The position numbers and the translations under genes are program-made. The notes beneath the pieces are model-generated. The model made no database searches. It had not been told where the DNA came from and saw only the letters and a list, made by a program, of their open reading frames with translations. DNA of 64,000 nt from Zea mays (lineage: Eukaryota > Streptophyta > Magnoliopsida > Poales > Poaceae), in the NCBI RefSeq assembly GCF_902167145.1, contig NC_050102.1, forward strand, positions 12,710,850 to 12,774,849, read 5' to 3'. Shown piece by piece: positions 25,501 to 36,543 of the stretch (positions are counted from its first letter, which is position 1; each line of letters opens with the position of its first letter).

Positions 25501-25883
25501 CTTACACTTCATGTGAACTCCCACCTTTGGTGAGTTCATGCACATTATTCCCCACAACTTGTTGAGTGATTAGCATATGTGAGCTCACCCTTGCTGTCTC
25601 ACACCCCCACAGGTCAAGAACATGTACCACAGGATGAGGCGCATGGAGGATGCTGCAATATGTTCACGAGAGGTCTAGGCCATCGTCTCCCAATCAACTT
25701 TGGGTTGCTGGATCGTTGTCTTCTTATGATGTAATTATTAATTTATTTTGTACAGAACTCCTATTGTATAATAAAGTTGTGACATTCGTTTATGTGCCAT
25801 GATTCATCATATGTGTGAGACTTGGTCCCAGCACACCTGGTGGATTATGTTCGCGCCCGGGTCCCTAAAACCCGGGTGTGGCA
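22529..25883 (+). repeat. 5' LTR of the LARD-like element (3,355 bp)
   Basis: It starts TGTAAAGCCCAAAATTCG and ends in GGGTGTGGCA. Compared with the 3' LTR it lacks about 650 bp (equivalent of about 28449-29100; junction near 22903, in an A-rich microhomology) and about 32 bp (near 24960; present at 43420-43451). It shows the empty insertion site of the nested Tat element at about 23403-23409 (atcctgtccgtgttgg). Reading frames within it are short and differ between the two LTRs. Confidence 0.9.
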
Positions 25884-28072
25884 TAAGTGGTATCAGAGGA
25901 ATGTTGACTGTAGGACAAAACCTAGATAGAACTGGACAACCATTATCTACTTACCTTTGCTACTCTGGTTCTTTTCTAAACTTTTCTTAAACGTTTCCCA
26001 TCTTTTTCCACTTTACTCTGATTATTCTTACCTTTTCCTTCTAAAGACAAATGCGGATTTCACACTTTGAAATCCTGTGCCTAAAGTGACCTTTAGGAAT
26101 AGGAGACCTACTCTTAGGAACAAAAATAAAACTATTTTTATAGGTATCTATACGCTTGAGTGTTTGTTCTTATGATACTTGTCTGATTTGGATCTTTGAT
26201 TGAGTGTGATGGGTTATGGAGTAATGTCCACAATTGCATCTGCATATACACCTAGACATAAGGGAAAATATTTATAAAATAGACAACACAGAATATTCCC
26301 TATTAAAAATATATCTAGTTTAATAGATCCATCTTATCTTAAAAGATTCTCTCTTATCTTAATAAATTCATCTTATCTTGATGGAATCATCTTATCCTAA
26401 CGACTTATCTCATCCTAAAGTAACAATCAGGATCTAATCCAAAAAATGAGATATTATCTAGTCTAATCTAGTCACACAAATATAACTTAGATCTGATCTA
26501 ATGTGATAGATTAATCTAACCTAACAAAGGCTAAAGTGAAGCTAATCTAATGTAAGTTGCTTAATAAGAAGGATGATACTGATGAAATAAATGAGACTCT
26601 ACTCCTATAAAACATGTTTTTAACTTAATTCACTCTGCATTAAGTTAAGAATGGCCGACCTACTCGGCCTCATGCAACTACCTTAACCATCCGATGGTTG
26701 CATAACCCCTCTGTTTAACCTAACAGAGATTCTGACTTACCTACAACATAACATCCATCCTATCTCAAAAGATTCCAACATATATTAATAATATATATCC
26801 TACCCTGGTAGATCTATCTAACTTAAACTAGTCTAATCTAGTTATATCCAATCTAATCTAGACCCTACCTAATCTAATATGATCCAATCTAAAGAGAATT
26901 ACTTAAACAAGTTAGTTAATACTGGTAACATAGATTGGACCATCTTCCTATAAATGGGTTTTAAACCTAAATTGGTGTCTTAAACCAACTCGTTCGTGAA
27001 ACCACGACCTAGCCCATGTTATAGGTTGTCTAACCCATTTATCCCAAAAGTAAGTAAAACTCTGTTTAACCTACCAACCCCATGTACCCGCAATTGTTAC
27101 CCCAGCTCAGATAATGACATCTAACACTACAACCGATGGTCCCTAAATCATACCCAAGAAGAAGGTTAACCTCGACAATGAAGGATAGAAACAAATCTTC
27201 AGATGAATCAAGATCCACCACCCGGACTAAAAGTCTTCCTAACTTTCCCTTAACCCCAAATTTTCTCTACACTCACCTAATAGCTAAAACCTGATGCACC
27301 CTTGTTTCCTATGCCACACCTGCTAATGGCATGAAAATTTTGGGTGTATAAAAAATACTAATTGGAAGTTCCACCTAGATAAAAAATATATATACTAGAA
27401 TTTCGTAAAGATAAAGTCAGATTGATAAGCTTAATGATATTCTTAAATAAGATTATAGAATCTAATGTGATCTAAGCTAATATGATCTACTGTGGTCAAC
27501 TTAAACAGATTAGTGATACTGGTAGAAGAGATTAGACCCTACTAACCAGGTGTTAACTTAACTTAGCACATTAGACCAACTCAACCATGAGCAGAAGAGC
27601 TAACCCAACCAATAGTGTCATGATGGATTGCATAATCTGTCTATCCCCACCTAACATCAAACAAGATTTTGACCTACATCATGTAGTCTATCTCATCCAT
27701 ATCTATCTTAACCATATTCTCCAGCTCCGATAAATACACTAACCTCGAATCAATGAGACCAAGGCCGGAGAAGAAAAGATCGACATCGACAAGGAAGGAT
27801 ATAATAGTCAAAGTGAATCTCGAGATGAATCAAGACCTAAACATTTTGGATGAAGTCTTTTTCTTTCTTACCTCAACCTGTTTGGCTTATATCCTACATA
27901 ATAAGTGGCTGGATACCTATGCTCTGCCAATCACCCACTATTGACTATAAAAAATGAGATTCTAGATTTTTGAACTAATTATTGACAAAAAAACTTAATT
28001 ACAAACCAATCCTTCTGTATCCCTTTTCTTACAAATCTCGAGGACGAGAATTTTGTTAAGGGGGGTAGGATT
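25884..28072 (+). other. Non-coding interior of the LARD-like element with primer site and polypurine tract
   Basis: The primer-binding site TGGTATCAGAGGA (25888-25900) lies four bases after the 5' LTR and fits initiator-Met tRNA except at its end. The rest is AT-rich, with clusters of degenerate 'tctaatcta' units (26440-26900). There is a diverged internal duplication: the block around 26890-27270 resembles 27490-27860, for example in 'cttaaacaagttagt' and 'gatgaatcaaga'. At the end, 28035-28060 keeps the 'ctcgaggacgagaa' stretch seen at the end of Tekay-type pol, followed by the polypurine tract AAGGGGGGTAGGA at 28058-28070. Confidence 0.8.
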
Positions 28073-29600
28073 TGTAAAGCCCAAAATTCGTATAAGGGAA
28101 AAATAATAAAATAAATAAATAAATAAATGATATAGTAAATTAAGATATCTCAATTTATACTTGAGCTTTGATTTTTGAGGACTAAATCTCGAAACCAATA
28201 ATTAATTTAGAAAAGAAGTAATAGAAATGTTTTCTATTCAACTAAATGATTATTCATTTCATTAAATGACATTTATCTAAATGAGTATTAAATTTAGATG
28301 ACTCAAATCTAGACTAGATTTCCTTTTTAAGTTTAACACATAAAATTGAAACTCGGGAAAAATAAATAATAGAAGATACTCCATTGATTTGTTCTCTTCA
28401 TAAATTATACATACTCTTAAAACAATCAAGAAACTCTTAAATGAAAAGTATACAATATCTTCTTTCAAAATAAATGGATAATGAATATTTATTTTTGAAG
28501 TAACTTTTAATTCTTATCCCACATTCAAAATGCTATTTTCCCTAAAAAGAAAGGAACAATATGAGTGTGTCATAATTAAAACATCTACCAAACGAATAAA
28601 ACTAATTAAAATAAATATATATATGTTGCATCATGATTGATTTTTTAGTGAGCATTATGTTTTAGTTTGGAACTTGAAAATAAATGAAATAGAGAAAATG
28701 GAATACAGAAAATAAAAAGAATAAAAAGAGAACAACATTTGGGCCTAATGTCCTAGTCGGCCCATTCCTCCCTCACCCAAGGCTCAACCCGCTCCCTGGC
28801 CTGCGACTGATGCTATGACCCCGCACCTCAGCCATACTGATCGCAGTCGCTGACCACTGGGGCCCATAGGACCAGCCTCCCACTCCTCACTCGCACACGT
28901 TGGCTCACCGCGCGCCCTGGCTCACCGACGGGCGGGACCCCCTCGTTAGCCTCTCCCTGCCGTGGCACACGGTCTTCTACAACACTGACTCATGGGGCCC
29001 GGTGGTCAGACTCGTCCCTAACCCTGTGGGCCGTTGCAACCGCCCCGCGTATGGCGGCATGGGAGCCTTGGACTAGGGTCTTCCTGCACTCGGGGGTAAA
29101 AAGGCATGGCCTGGTGGCTCCGCTGCGAACCCCAGGACCAAGGACCCCCCTAGGTTTCCACCGCCACCATTAAATCGAGGGAGAGAGATCGATGAGGGCG
29201 CCACCGTTGTGCCAACCGTAGGGAGTACCGCCGGGGGTTGATTTCATGCTGGGGCATTGTTGGGTATGGCTAGTGTTGTTGGGGAGGTGGCCGACCCTAT
29301 CGATGGGCATGGTGCAGTCACCGTGCTCCGGGATACGCATGGGAGTTGTGGTTCCTCGTCGGGGCCGTCCTTTGCCAGGGGCTGCGTCTCGCTGCTCGTC
29401 GGTGCTGTTGTTTGGGCACATAAGTGCTCAGGATACTTCGTTGATGGCCTGCTGGTATCCCTGTGTGGTGTTAGGAGGGTGCGGGTGATCAGTGCTCAAC
29501 GAATTGCTCGCCGGAGATTAACTCCGCCACTGATTTGATGCTATCCTGTGGCCAGCGATCTCTGTCGCACCTTTTCTAGTGAGCTTTCTCCGATCCTGTC

Positions 29601-30634
29601 TGTCGGAGGGTAAATCTCTCTAGTCGGGTGGCGGATTGCACCCGCCCTAATTCCTAAAATGAGGAGGGGCCTAAGCGTCTTGCTTATTATGAGGTTGGTG
29701 GATGAACACATGAGAGCACACGAGGGTTTAGAGTGGTTCAGGTCGCCGGGGCGTAACACCCTACTCCACTGTGTAATGTATTGTGAGTCTGAGCTTGGAT
29801 CTGGCCTTGTAACATCGCATGCCTCCCCTTTTGTAGCTGAAGGGGGGCATGCACAAAGGTACTGAGCCCCGACAGGTGGGCCTAGGGACATAGAGAATAT
29901 AGCGCTCGGGACTATAAAAATTTGCTGCTGGGGCAATCTCCTTGTGTCCTGTCACCCGAAATCCATGTATCTTCGGCGTGCAAGGGAAGCTTCTTGCAGA
30001 AGGGATAATGAGCACGATGCGCCGCATGGCACAGGCGCATTGTTCGATGATAGATTGGACAGGTGCGCTGTCTGACATCGTCTGCCAGCGGAGTGGACTA
30101 GATGCATTAAATGCCGAGGGGGCACATCATCCGTCGGCCTAGTGGCAGGCGACACGTCCTCTCCACAATAAATCCAGAGACCATGCGACCTCGGTGGCCT
30201 GACGTCAGACTCCTTCACTCGACTTATGTCATGAGCCACGAGCCAAGCGGCAGTGGCGGGTCTCCGTCCGAGCGGGGAGCGTGGTGCAAGCCCCGGACAC
30301 GTGACAGCACCAGACCCCTTCTAGGGCGGGGCACGGGTATTCCCTGCCCCAGAATCCTGGGGACCAGGTGGTGATATGTCCGGACCCCACACGAAAGGGT
30401 CTGAGATCTTTCTCGGAGGTCCGCCCGTTACGCATGGGGTCCGGTGCTTCCCACGTGGCAGGCCCGGACCTACCGCGCGTATCCGGATCATGCTTTTTCC
30501 CTTGGCCACGTGGCGACCCCAAGGCGGCTGTCGTTGCACGACGGTGAGCCGCTTGCCACGCAACTAGAGGCTTTACCGCTGGCACAGTGTCTATACCTTG
30601 TAACCAGGGGTACCCCTGTTTCAAGGTACCGACA
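29601..30634 (-). repeat. 3' LTR of the Tat-clade element
   Basis: 1,034 bp, TGTCGGAGGG..TACCGACA on the plus strand. It matches 40833-41865 along its whole length with scattered, mainly transition, differences. Just to its right (30635-30650) the minus strand reads a G-rich tract ending GGGGGCCAC, the probable polypurine tract. Plus-strand reading frames inside it are shadows. Confidence 0.92.
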
Positions 30635-31212
30635 GTGGCCCCCAGGCCTACCTCAGGGGAGGGCACGAGCCTGCAGGTGGGGCCATAACCTGAATCCTGC
30701 GTAAGCTCTGCGTGACCGGGGATCAGGGCATCTTTTCGGCGCGTGCTGCACTAACCCAGCGCGCACATGCTGTCAGTTTACTACTAGTTGGTCATACCAA
30801 CCGTCGTGCCCATCTTCGCGGCGGACTGGTGTGTGGCCCCCACGCATGGCGGTTTGGCCGTGCCCGCGTGCGTGGGGCGCCCTGTTGGCCTCGCCTATGT
30901 TTAAGGATATCTTCCGGCAGCGGCCCCGAGGCGATGTGGGAGCGTGCGTGGCGGTTTGTTCCTCCTGCGCATGGAGACCAGTGCCCCAGCCAAACGTCTT
31001 GCAGGTCCGGGTCCCTCTGTCAGCGACTGAGTTGTTCGGGCACTAGGTGTGCGCCAGGCGGATTTTTCCAGGGTGCACGGGGGGCCATGTCTTGAAGGAG
31101 GGGTTTTCCGCGTGCGGTGGTTTTGCTTTCGCATTTTCCCCAACTGCTCTGCCCTTTCGCCTCCGAGCCTTCCACGCCTCTCCGCGTTCGCGCTTCTCAG
31201 TTCTCCGCCGCC
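30635..31212. other. Gap between the 3' LTR and the antisense gene
   Basis: GC-rich, non-coding in the gag-pol direction. It contains the probable polypurine tract at its left edge, and it would hold the promoter and leader of the plus-strand gene starting at 31213. No clear TATA box was seen. Confidence 0.5.
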
Positions 31213-34200
31213 ATGGTTGCCATGGCCATGCTGGTTCACCTCGATCACTACCAGACCGAGGAGGCGCTCGATTCGGTGTGCCGCATGCTCGGATGGGGCT
31301 CACCTGCGTTCGCCGAGAGGATCCGGGCCGGCACTACTCCCCTCGGTGATCTCGCCGCGGGGGAGTTTGTGCTCTTCGTCTCCTACCTCTCCTGCGGGTT
31401 GGCGCTGCCGATTTCGCCGTTCTTCCTGCTACTGCTAGAGGAGTTCAGACTCCAACTCCAACACCTCACGCCACACTCCATCCTCTAGGTGGCCATCTTT
31501 GTCCATTTCTGTGAGATGTTCGTGGGGGTGGCACATTGCACTTCCCTTTTTCGCCAGTTTTTTGTATTGGTGAGGTCTAGGAAGGGCAAAGACCACCTTG
31601 GGGCCTACTACTTCCAGTCAAGGTCAAATCCAACAGTGACCTACATCGCCTCCCTTGGTGGCACAAGGTGGGAGAACTGGCGGTACGACTGGGTGATCGC
31701 CACTACCGAGGTCAGCGACCGCCTTGCCCTTCCGAGTGACGGGCCCAGACTTGGCCGGAAGCAGTGGAGGGAAAAACCATGCCTCGTGCCGGAGTTCGAG
31801 CCCGTCCTAGATAGGATTAAGGAACTGGCGGTTGGTGGCCTCACCTCAATGCACGTACTCGGTGATTTCCTGAAGCGCCGGGTCATGCCACTACAGGGGA
31901 GGCCGCGTCTGTGTTGTTGGTTTACTGGCCCCAGCGACATTGGCAGGATCCAGCGCGGGCCTGGGACTAACCTGACCTAGGAGCAGTTGGAAATTTTTGT
32001 GAGGGGATCATTGGTGAGGCTTTTATACCCGAATCCTTAATGCCTCCTTAGGGCATTTCGCCGCTCTGCGACAATCCAGGGTTGCGGTCAGCGGTGCTGG
32101 CCCGGCTGCCAACCCTTGATGAGAGTGGGGTGGCGGTCCGCCAGACCGGCGGCCGGGACCCCCACCGGGGGATCCATATTCCCGGTGCACCAGTCGAAGG
32201 TCCCCAACCTGCTGATGTGGCCCCCAGAGTCCCCCCTGCAGGCCCTAGTTCCTCAGACAAGGGCAAGGGGCCTGCATGCAGCTCCTCTACTCCAGACGCC
32301 GCCGGGAGGTCGGAGGGAGTAAGGCGGCACCAACTGCGTCGTGCCGATGGGTCCTTTGTCTCGGACCTTTCCCTCGGTTCGAACTCCCCCTAGAAGCGTC
32401 TGAAGACAGCTGGTGGGGCTAAGGAGGCCGATCCTCGGGTCCAGGACGGGCAGAGGGGCGTGAGCCCTCCGCCGCCACCTCCTTCAGGTTCGACACCACC
32501 ACCACCACCGCCTACGTCAGACGGGCCGCCGTCACCGCGGGGGTAGCGGCAGCAGTAGTAGTAGCAGCAGCAATTACAACGGGAGCCCCGCTTCCAAGGT
32601 CACTGGAAGGTTCATGGTCCCAAGTAAGCTTAGGCTCTTCCAAGTGCCAAATTTCGAGCATAGCTTTTACGTTGACAGGTCTTGACCCGTCCTTTCCCTG
32701 TCAGGGCCCCTTCTTCAGCTTTTGTGGACGCTCGTCCCCTTTGGCTACCGTGCCTGCCGGTGGGCCTGGTTCCCAGCAGCATACATCTGTTGGGGACGTC
32801 GCCGGCGATCCGCAGCGGCTACCGTAGCTTCATCAGCGTCAGTGCCAAGCCCAGCATTGGCAGTGGCCGAAGAAGTTCCCGCTGCGTCTGCCTCCATCGT
32901 GCAGGGTGATGCTAGCGCTGAGGTGGCGCTGTCGGGCCCCCAGGATCCGCCTGTTACGGCCGAGGCGACGCCTTCGGGTCCCCAAGTCCCTGCTGGGGGT
33001 CCGAAGGTGGCAACGTTGCCAACGGCTGTTGCAGACTCAGAGGCGGCGATACCGTCGGATGCACCGTCGGTGGTAGGTGTGGGTGGCGTGTCTAGCTCTG
33101 TCCCACTGCCAAGTCCGGAGGCTCCGGAGGTTATCCTCAGGCGACCGCTCCGATCTAGCGTCGGACCTGAAGCAACATTGACTTCCCTCCCTCAGGTGCT
33201 GTCCCACGCTCACCAGGCTCTCCGGGAAACCGAGGTGGCTATCCGGCGAGAGTGGGAGGCGCTCGAGACCGAGCATCAGCGCCTTGGTGACTGGTGCACC
33301 CAACTGGAGGAGCGCACCAAGGCGGTGTCCTGCCAATTCGCCTCAGAGCGGGCCGAATTTGAGTAGGAGCGCGAGGACTTCAAGGAGGACATCCGGAAGG
33401 TGTCTGACCGAGAGGAAGAGGTGACCCAAAAGGAGAAACGTTTGGCCAGGAAGGAGGTACGCTTAGACCAAAGGGAGGAGGCCATCACAGCGCTCCATGA
33501 TAAGCTGAAAGCTTATAATACGGTGCTGGAGAAACAGCGGGACAAGCAGGCTACGACTGAGGTAAAGCTGCAGAAGCTTCAGCAGGAACTCACCGACAAG
33601 GCCCGCGATATTACTCGCGCCGAGGAAAACCTCAAGGCGAGGGAAGCTTCCCTGGCAAAACAGGCAACTGATCTCACCTGGCAGGAGGAGGACCTCGCCT
33701 TCAGGGAGGAGATGTGGGCAAGGCGGAACAAGCTGCTGGATGAGCTTGAGCTCGAAGCGGAGGAGAGAAGGGAGCGTTTGGAGGGAAAAGTGCGGGTACT
33801 GGAGGAGCGGGTCCGTCAGTTCCAGGCAGCGCAAGATGCCTAGGAGACGTAGATAGGCTCGGGCCCCTAGGCGGTGGAGGTGATGAGGAAGACACTCGAC
33901 GAACTCTAGGCTGAGCAACACGCCTGGGCCTAGCGCATCGCCGCCTGGGCTGGTGAGGCAAGCACGGCGTTGGTGCCGTTGGGGGTGAGCCCCATCCCGA
34001 CGCTGGTGCGGCCGGCGTCCATCTCCGATGCGCTCCCGGTACTGGATTCCGCTGCTGAGCGTCTTCGACGTCTAGATCAGATTCTTGGTGCCCGCTTGGA
34101 GGCCGAGGGCAGCAGACTTTGCTGGTCGGCGGTAGAATACGTCTTGACATGCTTCCGGAGTCACGACCCGGCTGCCTCCTTGGGGCCAGTCATCGCGGGT

Positions 34201-34299
34201 CTGGTGGCCGATACTGAAGATGCTGCCCGGGAGGGCATGCAGGATGTTGTGGACGTAGTGGTCGGGCGCTTCCAGCGGGATCCTACAGACGATGAGTAG
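31213..34299 (+). pseudogene. Antisense gene of the Tat element ('putative gypsy type transposon' domain plus coiled coil)
   Basis: The start is ATG 31213 in a strong context (CCGCCATGG). The N-terminal part (to about 31980) has HLTPHSIL, FVHFCEMFVGV and the W-rich block RWENWRYDWV, matching the PF04195-type domain known from grass Gypsy elements. Next come a Pro/Ser-rich linker, a poly-Gln tract (32544-32573), a GT-AG intron (32624-32704), an Ala/Pro-rich region, and a long Glu/Arg/Gln coiled coil (about 33220-33840). The function is unknown. Fourteen in-frame stops are all TAG: 31486, 31978, 32049, 32391, 32544, 32556, 32559, 32562, 33364, 33841, 33850, 33868, 33907 and 33931. There is a frameshift near 32020 and at least one more between 32705 and 33000. 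It lies antisense to the element, between pol and the 3' LTR. Confidence 0.8.
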
Positions 34300-35016
34300 C
34301 TAGGCCTGCATGGAGAAAAACGATGGTTCCGCTGGAGAGTGGGTTGTAATATATCTTTGATTTCATAAGATACTCTTTAGGTACTACTTATCGGATGATA
34401 TTACAACTTATCTGCACGCCACTTTTCCTTTGCTGTGTGCATTGTTACCAATTTCTTCCCTGGTACTCGGCCCCCTCTGGGATATGGCCTCGACGCGTCG
34501 GGGCTGGATGCCATGATTCATAAGGAGGAACTGGTGTCGTGACCCCCAAGGGGTACCCCCAACTGGGACCCGACCTGCACATAGTCTTGGCTAGGTATGT
34601 TTAGTAGCGCACCCATAGGGTCCACCAACTGGTATTTCTTATCCTTTGATTCACGCAACAAGACCGGCCGCAGGGTGGTGGGGCGTGTAGGCTTACGGTA
34701 CTTGACCATACCAAGCGACTTCACGGCCCCAAACCACCCCGCTGTCTGGTTGCCGGGTCTGGTTACTCAATTCGGATGTCGCTATACCAGCCAGGGAAGG
34801 AAACTGCATGGGCAGTGAGATAGTAATAATGGTCGCAAACTTTAGGAACAAAATCGACATAAAAACAGTTCTGTGGGTCGAACCCCTTCCTTATAACTGG
34901 ATATACACGAGTGTAGGCCAATAGACCGGGTTTATTGAGGACGGACCTCTTCGGGCTGGCGCATATAAATGCGCTTCTTGGTTACAAGGAAAGAGACCGA
35001 ACCCCCAATTCTGTTT
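34300..35016. other. Gap between the ends of the antisense gene and pol
   Basis: The two genes converge here: the plus-strand gene ends at 34299 and pol ends at 35017 on the other strand. The sequence is non-coding. A plus-strand 'ggttgtaatatatctttgatttcataag' stretch near 34345 looks like a 3' untranslated region. No terminator or other site can be assigned. Confidence 0.5.
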
Positions 35017-36543
35017 TTATGGGAAAAACTTACGGAGATGCTCTATGTTCCAAGGATTGGGAAGAGGTACTCCGTTAGCTGTGGCGAGGCGGACACATCC
35101 GGGGCGGCATATTTCTGTCACTTTGAAGGGTCCTTCCCAGCTGGGGGAGAGCTTATGGAGCCCCTCTCGATTCAGGATTCGCCTTAGGACCAGGTCCCCG
35201 ACCACAAGCTTCCTACTATGCACGAACCATTGGTAGTAGCGTCTGAGCGCCTGGTTGTACCGTGCATTTCGGATTACTGCTTGCCACCTGTGCTCGTCGA
35301 TGAAGTCCACATCTTCACGTCGCTACTATTCCTACGCAGACTCATCAAAAGACTGGACCCGTGGGGAGCCCATAATGATTTCCGGGGGAAGGCAAGCTTC
35401 ATCCCCGTACACCAGGAAGAACGGGGTCTCCCCGGTGGCTCGGCTGGGCGTGGTCCGGTTCCCCTACAACACGGATGGGAGCTCACCGACCCAATTTGCG
35501 CCATGCTTCTTTAAGCAGTCATAGGTGCGCGTCTTGAGCCCCCTAAGAATCTCTGCATTTGCCCTCTCCGCATGTCCGTTACTCCTAGGGTGAGCCACGG
35601 ATGCAAAGCAGAGCTGGGTGTCGATGTCCTCGCAATATTCCTGAAAGATCCGACTTGTAAACTGGGTCCCGTTGTCTGTAATGATATGACTTGGGACCCC
35701 AAATCTACAGACAATCGATTTGAGGAAGGCGACATCAGCGCCCTGGGTGATGCTGACCACAGGGGTGGCCTCTGGCCACTTGGTGAACTTGTCGATGGCG
35801 ACAAATAGGTACCGGTAGCCGCCGACGTCCCTGGGAAATGGTCCCAGGATATCCACCCCCCATACGGCGAATGGCCAGGAGGGCAAAATCATTTGCAGGG
35901 CCTGAGCCGGTGTGTGTATCTGCTTTGCGTGGTACTGGCACGCTTCATAGCACTTTACTAGCTCAGTCGCATCCTGGAGGGCAGTTGGCCAGTAAAAACC
36001 ATGCCGGAAGGCCTTACCGACCAGCGTGCAGGATGAAGAATGACTTCCACACTCCCCTCCATGGATATCCGTGAGTAACTCACGACCCTCTTCCTAGGTG
36101 ATGCACCGCATAAGGATACCGTTGGCGCCACGGCGGTAGAGATCCCCTTCTATCGTCGTGTAGCGTTTAGCCAACCGTACTATGCGCTCTGGGGAGACAT
36201 GGTCTTCAGGAAGGATATCCTCCTTCAGGTAGTCCCGGATCTCGGAGATCCATGCATCGGGACCACTCTGAGTTGTCGGTTGTGGTGCTGGGGGGTCGGT
36301 GAGGCCCCCCAGTGCACACACAGCCTTTGGTGGGTCCTGGGACGCCACCAGGACCGCCGGCTTCGAGGTGCCGGTCTTGCCCCCCTCACCCAGTTCGACA
36401 GGCTGGGCGATGGGTCTCAGCAACCGCCTTTCGAAGGCGCCCTCGGGCACGGGTGCTCGAGTTGATGCCCTCTGGGAGAGGTCATCTACCGCTGAGTTGT
36501 CAGCCTGGGGAACATGTTGTAGTTCCAAGGCTGCGAAGTCCTT
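35017..36543 (-). pseudogene. Integrase of the Tat-clade element
   Basis: In frame with the upstream RT, continuing after a TAG at 36544-36546. The start of this segment (KDFAALELQHVPQADN) finishes RNase H. The zinc-binding region has HGGECGSH, then CYEACQYHAKQIH with C-x3-C where C-x2-C is usual, so one zinc Cys may be displaced. The catalytic core has WGVDILGPF (D), IITDNGTQF (D) and GHAERANAEI (E). The C-terminal part has RPGCVRLATANG and ends NPWNIEHLRKFFP with a TAA at 35017. In-frame stops are all TAG: 36094, 35464, 35332, 35326 and 35323. The last three fall in a short Gln-rich stretch. The enzyme would join element DNA to the genome; this copy cannot be made intact. Confidence 0.9.
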
